From Whalleya microplaca (lineage: Eukaryota > Ascomycota > Sordariomycetes > Xylariales > Xylariaceae): a DNA stretch of 64,000 nt. The notes beneath the pieces are model-generated. The model was not told the origin of the DNA. It saw only the letters and a program-made list of their open reading frames with translations, and did no database searches. A program made the translations under genes and the position numbers. This document shows, piece after piece, positions 57,042-64,000 of this stretch. Each line of letters opens with the position of its first letter. Within the stretch, counting starts at the first letter, position 1. The stretch spans positions 620,001 to 684,000 of the forward strand of contig MU385727.1 of the NCBI GenBank assembly GCA_022497155.1, read 5' to 3'.

Positions 57042-60000
57042 TCAGCTATCATCCGATTCTGGGGGTTGAAGGCCCTTCCCAACCAAAAATCTCCACCTCC
57101 AAGCCATGTTCTTGGTACGGTGTTGCATCAACACATGGAATAGATCTCGGCCTGCTTGATCCTTAACATTCCAACGGGCATGAGCCTTGTCAAACATTCC
57201 AAAAACCTCGGTATCAATCTCTTCAGTCCTTTTGTCATCGTCTCCTACTACTGGCCCGTGATGACACTCGCGACTCTCGCTGCGCTCTTCATCCTCGTAC
57301 AACATAATAGCTAGGGGTGTCAGGCCGGCGTTGTTGGAAAGATTGACATCTACTTCACGGTCGAGGAACACTTGAAATAAACGTCTCTGCCCATCCGACC
57401 CGAGTTGCTCCGCGAGCCCGTCGGCGAGGTAATGAAGGGCGGTGTTACCCCTGGCGTCCCTTACGTGTGGATCTGCCCCAGCAGCTAGTAGAGTCTCGAT
57501 TGTCTCCTCGGTGTGCGAAATCCGATTACAGCGCTGGGTATACCGTCTCATGCGCTGGAACGCGGAATGAAGCGGGTATGTGCCCAGATTATCGGGTTTA
57601 TTGCACAACTGCGGGAACTGCTTAGCGAGATGACGTAGACAGTTCTGCATAGGGGGAGCGCGGGAGAAATTGCTGTGGATGGGATCGTGGGCCTCTAACA
57701 AGTGATGTAGCATGTTCTTGCCGTATATGTCGGTGGCTAGGGCGTCGGCACCGCGACTCAACAAAATCCCCACCACAGTGGTGCTCAGATCTGGGGGTTC
57801 AGAGGGATGATGCAAGTAAGCTACGGTGCTTGTGTATGAGAAGGAATCGAATAGATGCTCATCAATTGACGCGTCAGCACCCAGGGCACTACGGCATGCA
57901 GACTGGAGAAGCGTGCGGCCTAGTGGGTTTCGGTACTCAACATCAAGATGAAGATTTGGATGACTAAGTATGGGCTTTACGTAGAGCCCATTTTCTAGAA
58001 GGCCATGCAGGACGTTCTGAAGACCATATTTCTTAGTCCGTACTGGGCAGTAATCTCCTCCATCAAACTCACTCCATTCGTCGTCGTCATTTTCTTCGTT
58101 GAGAGATTGTTCTTCTTCGTGTTGTCCGAAAAGAAATACCCCGGGGAAGATCATATCCTCTTTCCATGGACGTCTCAGAGGCTGACGATAGATGGCGAAT
58201 GCATCGGCTCCAGCATCAAGCAGGGCAGTCATCATCTCGCCGCATTTTAGCCTGTGCTCTCCTGAACGTACCGAATCAGGGCAAGCAGCTCGATAGAGGG
58301 CATAGCGCCCATTCTTTCCGCGGCGGATGTGAAAATCTGGCGCCGATGGACTATACGTGACGTCGGACCAGTCCTCGTGTACTTCTTGATTCTCTACATT
58401 ATCTGGACGGCAGTTTGGGTTCGCTCCAGAATGAAGCAGGAAACGTAGCACGTCAACGGCGCTCCGGTCGATCGCCCTAAATACTGCGGCGCTGCTGATT
58501 GTGGTTCCAGTAGACAGGATACGTCGCACAAGTTCGACATCGGACATAAAAACGGCCAGTTCAAGGACGCTAGGGCTACCGTCATTCGAAATGCAATTAA
58601 TATCAGTTCTGAGATTTACCATTGCGAGGGCTGTCTCGTTGGCAAAGTTACCATTACTCAGTAAGGCACTGCGAAGAGGCGGGCTGCCTCCTATCGACAA
58701 AAGATACGGTATGCCCTGCTCTAGCTGCCACCAGCTTTTGCTCTCTGCAAGAGTCGACAAGGCCTGATTCAAGCCATCAATAGATATTCCACACAGCTGG
58801 ACTATCGTGCGGAGGACCTCTACATTCGGTAGTCCTCTACGACATGCTCGAATCGAGAGCTCATTTCCAATCTCTTGATTGGCGAATGGTCCCACCAGCA
58901 GCTTACTCAAAAGCTGCGCAAAGCCGTGATCTGCAAGGATGCGCAACAAAAAATTCATCTCGGGGGACTTGATTGCACCTTGATGGGATAAGCACTCGAT
59001 GACGTTGTATTTTCGTTCGCGAATGAGTCGCTCCAGTGACCTTTCGCTCGTAGGGGAATTCCGGCTGACTATGCTCCGCGGGTCATCACCGTACGGCTGA
59101 AGCACCGATTCTTTGCTGCCAGCCACCAGTCTTGGCAGCTGCTTCAAACACTGAGCCGTGTAAGCGTAATGGTTTGATTCACACTGTTGGATAGATCTCC
59201 CAATGGCAATCGACATCCAATCGGTGTTCTGTCCACGATCCTTCATAGTATGGAGAAGCAGCTCCAGGACCTCTTCGAGCCGGGTAGTGTCCTGATCTGA
59301 GCGAACATACGAGTCTGGGATTCTGCCAAGTAACTCATTTAGTATCACTCCCTGAGCCACGAAGGGTCTCAGCGTGTCGTGGATCTTAGTGCCAGCAGCA
59401 CACTCGTATGTCGTATCTTTATTTATCAGCACAAAATGATCCAACTGAGCCCCCGTGGGCGTTCTGTAATCCTCCCAAAGTATTTGCTCTTCTTCAAATT
59501 CGGCACAGGCATCCAGCATTGTCATGCCCTTGATATCCATCGCCCCAGGGTCTGCGCCAGCCGCCAACAGCAAGGTGACAGTCTCTGGCCGGCCGGAACG
59601 GCAGGCATAATGCAGTGGCGAGCGACCCAGCTCGTCTTTGGCATTAACATATTCTGACAGCTTTTCCTTATCATTCTGCTGTTCAAGTGCCGCGACTAAC
59701 ATTCCAACCGCATTACTCCGGCGGGCACGAGTCGCGATATGCAGTGGCGTCAGTCCCTCGCTTGTCTTTGCAGAGGCATCAGCTCCGCCGGCAAGTAGTT
59801 CTTTGACTAAGAGTTCAGAGACGGTGCACGCAAGATGTAATGGTGTAATCCCGTCGGAATCAACAGCGTTTACATCTTTGCTCTGTTTTATCATCCATCG
59901 ACTATCACTTCTCAGATTATCGGTCTCGAACCAGCCAATGCTGCAAAGTACGTGTAGTGGTGTCCGTAGCGCATGGTTGGCTTGATTGATATCCACGCCG

Positions 60001-60185
60001 AGCTTCGAAATATCCTCCAATCCTCTTGTACCCCGACAGAGGGATGTTGCAGCTTTGTGGAACAAGGTGTTCCCATTTTCATCAACGAGGGATTCGTTAG
60101 TGCCTACAGTCACCATGGCGCGCGAGATCATGAGAGACTTTATGGTGTTGGGGTCGCCCGGAAGATGGACACAACATGATAGCAA
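57042..60185 (-). CDS. Large ankyrin-repeat protein
   Basis: A 1047-aa single open frame. Ankyrin repeats are clear in two blocks. About residues 35-245 have NGNTLFHKA, RTPLHVLC, DGITPLHLAC, EGLTPLHIAT, LGRSPLHYAC and MDIKGMTMLDA. About residues 850-1000 have YGKNMLHHLL, LGTYPLHSAF, RGNTALHYLA and AGLTPLAIML. Between them are degenerate helical repeats and an acidic insert near 700-730 (EEENDDDEWSEFDGG-like). No NACHT, HET or other N-terminal domain is visible. The first repeat starts only about 35 residues from the ATG. An in-frame TAG about 50 bases upstream is followed by an open stretch, so a 5' exon cannot be excluded. Fungal ankyrin proteins of this size are often lineage-specific and act as protein-binding scaffolds. 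The role is unknown. The disrupted decarboxylase gene lies 377 bp upstream on the same strand. Confidence 0.85.
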   Translation of the reverse strand: MLSCCVHLPGDPNTIKSLMISRAMVTVGTNESLVDENGNTLFHKAATSLCRGTRGLEDISKLGVDINQANHALRTPLHVLCSIGWFETDNLRSDSRWMIKQSKDVNAVDSDGITPLHLACTVSELLVKELLAGGADASAKTSEGLTPLHIATRARRSNAVGMLVAALEQQNDKEKLSEYVNAKDELGRSPLHYACRSGRPETVTLLLAAGADPGAMDIKGMTMLDACAEFEEEQILWEDYRTPTGAQLDHFVLINKDTTYECAAGTKIHDTLRPFVAQGVILNELLGRIPDSYVRSDQDTTRLEEVLELLLHTMKDRGQNTDWMSIAIGRSIQQCESNHYAYTAQCLKQLPRLVAGSKESVLQPYGDDPRSIVSRNSPTSERSLERLIRERKYNVIECLSHQGAIKSPEMNFLLRILADHGFAQLLSKLLVGPFANQEIGNELSIRACRRGLPNVEVLRTIVQLCGISIDGLNQALSTLAESKSWWQLEQGIPYLLSIGGSPPLRSALLSNGNFANETALAMVNLRTDINCISNDGSPSVLELAVFMSDVELVRRILSTGTTISSAAVFRAIDRSAVDVLRFLLHSGANPNCRPDNVENQEVHEDWSDVTYSPSAPDFHIRRGKNGRYALYRAACPDSVRSGEHRLKCGEMMTALLDAGADAFAIYRQPLRRPWKEDMIFPGVFLFGQHEEEQSLNEENDDDEWSEFDGGDYCPVRTKKYGLQNVLHGLLENGLYVKPILSHPNLHLDVEYRNPLGRTLLQSACRSALGADASIDEHLFDSFSYTSTVAYLHHPSEPPDLSTTVVGILLSRGADALATDIYGKNMLHHLLEAHDPIHSNFSRAPPMQNCLRHLAKQFPQLCNKPDNLGTYPLHSAFQRMRRYTQRCNRISHTEETIETLLAAGADPHVRDARGNTALHYLADGLAEQLGSDGQRRLFQVFLDREVDVNLSNNAGLTPLAIMLYEDEERSESRECHHGPVVGDDDKRTEEIDTEVFGMFDKAHARWNVKDQAGRDLFHVLMQHRTKNMAWRWRFLVGKGLQPPESDDS

Positions 60186-60562
60186 ATATGGAAGACGTAT
60201 TCAGACGGAGCCTAACCTATACACGTATTTATTCGTAACATTGTGTCACGACCAGCGCCAATTTCGATTGTTTGCCTGTATCGAGTTTGCCTGTACCGAC
60301 AGAGCAGTAACGGCCGTAAGCTGGACGAGACACGAGCCAGAAAACTGTGGGTCCAACAGATCGATGAATAGGAGGCGGGGAGATGACTCATCAGCTGGCG
60401 ATATTCAGGGGTCAAACCCGTGGAAGAGAAAATGATCAAAAAGGGATTCCTGGCACGCAGGCCTGAATGAACCAAGAAATCTTGCCTCACCGAGAACGAT
60501 TATTCTGGTAATCTTGAAACTACATTTCCAATTTTCTTTCCCCTCCTTTTACATGTTTCTAC
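60186..60562. other. Short spacer between ankyrin and decarboxylase genes
   Basis: Holds the ankyrin 5' leader and the decarboxylase 3' UTR. A direct repeat of TTTGCCTGTA(T/C)CGA-type (about 60269-60299) is the only feature seen. Confidence 0.4.
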
Positions 60563-61923
60563 CTAATCAAGTTCCTTGCCAATCTGGTCAAACTCATGTC
60601 GCCACTCGGTAACCTTCTCTTTCCTCTTGAAGGGGTCAAAGTTCATTGCTTCGCTGTCCACGTATACACTCTCGCTGAGCGTAAGTATTCCTCGACCAAC
60701 GAACTTACCCAACTCGAAACTCGCAAACTTGGAACTTTCATGTGACCGGTCCTTGTCTTCCCAGACGCTGACCTTGAATATGGCTCCTGGGCGAAAGAAG
60801 AAGCTTGAACCGCGCATTGTGCCGCTGCGCGTTTCGCTGTTAACCACTGTTGCGGACACATGCGGCTCTTCGGATTTATCGTCTTCATGTACTTCACCAT
60901 CGCTGTTATTATTACCGTTTGAGTTGGTTTTGGCAGAATTGTCCTTGAGCAGTGGGATTTTAGACGTGTGATGTTCATGGAGCAGATTCTCATGCGCTAT
61001 AATAGCGCCGTTCTTGCTCCCTATCTCGCTGTTCGGGGGAAGCGGCTGCATTGGTGCTTCGCGCACGTTCTCGATTAGGAGAACTAGATGCTTATCCCAT
61101 ATGCCTGCATCTACGTCTCTGTAGAGCTTCAATCTGCACCGGCCAGCGGACAAGTGAGTGTTTGGTGCCCTGACGATGACATGGTCGATGTTGGCTTCGT
61201 TTGCTGGATTAACAAGTAAGTTTGCGACACCAAGGCCGAGAGAGAGAGAGAAGCCCTTACGTGTTCCGTATAGATAGAAGGGCATGAATGTCCGCGGATA
61301 ATCCTTCAGACGCCACTTGGAATTTAGGGGACGGCTCACAATCGTCTTCTTCAAGAACACCGCAACATTCTGGAGGATGATGCCTCTATTGAAGAACACT
61401 CAGTATCAGAATACGTTTTCGGCATTAGAAACGGGGTGCTAGAAATGTAAGTGGAAGGGAGCGGAGGGTACTTACGATGACTTGGTCATGATCTGCGCTT
61501 TGAATGACCCATGCTTCTCGATAATATCTCTCATCATCGTCTTGTGTTGTGAGACTAGAATCATTGGCTCTGTTGGGTAGGCCTTTTTCATCGAGATATA
61601 CTTCTTCTTCGACTTCTCATCGAAGTCAGCATGGACGATCAGTTGCTGACGATGATTTGCAACATGGAACATCGGAAGATGAACCAGATAAATCTCCTCG
61701 GTCCCTTGAGTTAAGAAGCTATAGAAATCTGGAGAAATCTCGTTCCGTTTGCGGACAACCTATATAATGCGAGCTATAAGCTGGAATCTGCCTCACGGGG
61801 TACAGAGACCCAGGACGAGATGCTCACCTCTGTCTCTGCCGCGACCACCTCATATACGATCTTAGCTAGTTGATTGGTGAAATTGCCGTCTGTGGGAAAT
61901 GGAGACATCACGACGTTGCGCAG

Positions 61924-61932
61924 CACCATCAG
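61924..61932 (+). repeat. Target-site duplication, copy 1
   Basis: CACCATCAG, the direct repeat left of the element. Read on the gene strand it is CTGATGGTG, coding Leu-Met-Val of the disrupted decarboxylase. Confidence 0.85.
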
Positions 61933-62468
61933 CGAAACGTCTAAAATGATTGGGTAAATGGCTATTCTGACTGGGTTACGAAAATAGTGGGGTTACCTAC
62001 CCCACAGTACATTTTTCAAGTAAAGTTTTGTACCTCTCCTACGTCACAAACCCATTCAGGACCTGACAAAATATTTTTCAACAACAGCATATCGGCGCAT
62101 CGGCGCATCGGCGTATCTTATATGAGGGTATCACCAATCGATCACTATGCCTGAAATCAGGGGGGAGGCGTTAATTTGCGTAGCCCCTGAAAAATTCAAT
62201 CTGCGTATAAAAAAATCGATTTTTCGTTAAGTGTTAGATTAGATAAAGTCAGATAAAAAAACGCACGCGCTTGATTTTTATTACAGTTTTAAAGGAATCA
62301 GAGTTATTTAAATGTTGTGGTTAATAGTTATTAAAGGCATTCCAAGGAGGTTTGTAACGTAGGAAAGGTACATCCGTTTCTTAAAAAAATGTACCGCAGG
62401 GTAAGTAGCCCCATTATTTTCGTAACCCAGTCAGAATAGCCATTTACCCAGTCATTTCAGACGTTTCG
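61933..62468. mobile_element. 536-bp MITE with long inverted repeats and 9-bp TSD (Mutator-like)
   Basis: Both ends start CGAAACGTCT reading inward. The first 80 bp or so of the two ends are about 90 percent identical, and similarity continues more weakly to about 130 bp (for example TACCT(C/T)TCCTACGT(C/T)ACAAACC in both). Flanks carry a perfect direct repeat CACCATCAG (61924-61932 and 62469-62477). Removing the element and one copy restores an uninterrupted decarboxylase strand. A long TIR and a 9-bp duplication point to the Mutator (MULE) superfamily. No transposase frame is present, so it is non-autonomous. Differences in the outer 80 bp are all transitions (eight by my count). Confidence 0.88.
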
Positions 62469-62477
62469 CACCATCAG
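62469..62477 (+). repeat. Target-site duplication, copy 2
   Basis: Identical CACCATCAG directly right of the element. With copy 1 it defines the insertion point exactly. Neither copy has diverged. Confidence 0.85.
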
Positions 62478-64000
62478 GTCTTGTGTGCTTGGCTCTAAAC
62501 CGAGTCTTCTCATGAAGTTTCTCTTGCACTTGCCATAGAGCTCATCAGAGAATTGCGTCGATGTGAGATACAGCGGGATCTTCGTCGGATCGTCCGTCGG
62601 GCTATCTACAGAAAGTGTCTCAACAACACGTTGCATGAGGTAATTGGCCTCTTCGATATCATCGTTCAGTCGTCCATCCGCGTGCCGGAAGTTCAAGGCG
62701 AAACAGTTGATGTTGAGATCGGAACCTAGTTCACGCATGAGCTTTAAGATCTTGTGCTCATCTGGTCGCCCTAGGTCAGCTTCAACGATTTGCGCATTGT
62801 TTTTTTGGACGATGTCTCGTCGGATTCGTCTCTTCTCCGCTTCAACCTTCTCTTCCGTTGGATATGGTCCCATCTCAGAGGGAAGCATGTTAAATGGGAC
62901 GCACATGAAGGGACTACCCGCATCTGTCAAGGCGGCCCACTCGGCAGATAGCTATAGGGTCGATACCGTCAGAGAGAAGATTTCTCAAAAAATGAGGAGT
63001 AAGGAATTCACCCTTGTGCAAGTCCAGGTCACTTCTCCGAGAAGCGCACCATAACCTTCTTGATTTAATCCGATAGTCTTATTGGATAGCCATGCCGACA
63101 TAGCAGATGCGCCGGGCTTACTAAAGAATGAAGGAGTCAACCAATGGTAACAAGATGAGTTGCTTTGTCGAGAGGTGATTGTTGCTTACCTTCCTTCAAC
63201 ACCATAGATCCCGATGCTTGTAACGGACCCCCTGGACAAATATGGGCTTGTCCAAGTCACCAGGAACCGCATGCGCCCATCTCGATAGCACAGCCCCCCT
63301 GCAGGATATGGGATGTAGCCTGCCTTGTGCGGGTCGACTGTAATGGAGTCGGCGAAACGCATCGCGTAGAGATCTTGCTGGGTTTCAGCTCGTAGGCTTG
63401 CGTCCGGGACAAAACCATCCGCGTCACCCATCTCTGTTGGAAGGTTGATCACATCTCCCGGGTGATAGTCCCTTGGTAACATGCTACAGTAATAGCCACC
63501 CCACTACAATATCCTTAGTTAGTTATGTCGTTTCGGTGAACAGAAGTGGGTGGAAGAGTATATGCTGGGAGCAAAGTCTCATATATGAGCTTGCCGAGTA
63601 ATTTTTGATTCGAATGGAAGCTAGCAGTTCCGAAGGGCAGGATATAACGACAGGGATTCCTTACTGCAGCATCAGCGTGGACAAGGAATGATAGTCCTTC
63701 GGCCTGAAATTGTTTCCGCAAGGCTAGGATTTCACTCAGTGAGTCGACCGCGCCCTCTGTACTCCCTCGCTATTAGCAATTGACTTAGCAAGTGGAAAGG
63801 GCTCAGATTCTTTCACACCTTCCGTAGAGCCAATAATGGCAACCACAGCAAAGACTGCCTGCTTCTCATCGAGATTCTTCCTCAGTCGTTTTTCTAATTC
63901 GTCCAAATCCAAACGAGCACCATAGTCCACGGGGATTCCGACGACATTGTCAGACCCAACCCCGCAAATAGCTGATATAATGATTGATTAGCATTTGACC

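Larger units (their letters stand above)
60563..64000 (-). pseudogene. PLP-dependent group II decarboxylase gene, split by a transposon; 5' end beyond window
   Basis: Relative of aromatic amino-acid/glutamate decarboxylases, using pyridoxal phosphate. Visible exons: 63971-63819, 63756-63665, 63503-63189, 63120-63012, 62951-62469, 61932-61828, 61759-61476 and 61385-60563. The pieces at 62469 and 61932 were one exon before the insertion, and the 9-bp duplication belongs once. FLVHADAAWGGY (PLP-binding Asp, split by an intron) and SITVDPHKAGYIPYPAGG (Schiff-base Lys) are intact. Each intron restores family-like sequence; for example the 62-bp one rebuilds GSTEEGAVDSL. A 536-bp element (61933-62468) sits inside the LMVLRNVVMSPFP strand and brings TGA within a few codons. 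This removes about the last 400 residues, a C-terminal extension whose role is unknown. Everything after the insertion is still open, so the event is probably recent. The catalytic part upstream could still be made. Confidence 0.85.

Noticed and set aside
62457..62468. Reading the 536-bp segment as an intron of the decarboxylase
   Set aside because: Its ends are inverted repeats with a flanking 9-bp duplication rather than GT-AG borders, and removing it without one duplicate copy does not restore the family sequence.

Overview
The window is nuclear DNA from a filamentous ascomycete (Pezizomycotina). The genes have short introns of about 47-160 bp with GTAAGT-like donors and CTAAC/CTAAT branch points. 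The families are typical of these fungi: a highly reducing polyketide synthase, a DIM-2-type DNA methyltransferase, a HET-domain gene and a 14-TM drug-efflux-type MFS. Long gene-poor spacers separate the genes. I cannot name the species.

Layout. 1-5.7 kb: mostly spacer with one small unknown gene (3665-4240). 5.75-18.1 kb: a small secondary-metabolite locus, with a 2391-aa HR-PKS on the minus strand and a four-exon flavin monooxygenase on the plus strand, separated by 3.1 kb holding a decayed coding relic. 18.1-25.1 kb: a gene-poor stretch with a tRNA-like inverted repeat and possible gene fragments. 25.1-26.0 kb: a secreted Gly/Pro-rich repeat protein with two basic/Arg-flanked QDGGDF repeats. 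29.8-45 kb: a gene-dense, conserved block containing DIM-2 methyltransferase, a PPR-like mitochondrial protein, an RMND1/DUF155 protein, a Gln-rich BTB-like protein, a beta-propeller glycosidase-like protein and a histidine acid phosphatase. 47-49 kb: an MFS transporter. 49-57 kb: an accessory zone with a tRNA-like repeat, a purine-rich strand, a tandem repeat, a HET pseudogene and a broken small secreted-protein gene. 57-60.2 kb: a large ankyrin protein. 60.5 kb to the window edge: a PLP-dependent decarboxylase gene split by a 536-bp transposon.

Genome-defence theme. The window carries a DIM-2 homologue, the enzyme that methylates RIP-mutated DNA in Neurospora. It also carries a HET gene whose three in-frame stops are all TAG codons reachable by C-to-T change at CpA, the RIP signature, alongside frameshifts. 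The transposon in the decarboxylase gene has long terminal inverted repeats (about 80 bp strong, fading to about 130 bp) and a perfect 9-bp target duplication (CTGATGGTG), which fits a Mutator-like MITE. Its outer repeats differ only by transitions. A dispersed tRNA-related repeat (three copies, one as a head-to-head hairpin) completes the mobile-DNA picture. The most rewarding observations are the MITE insertion, the RIP-like HET pseudogene, the PKS with degenerate methyltransferase and divergent enoylreductase domains, and the processed-looking repeat protein at 25 kb.
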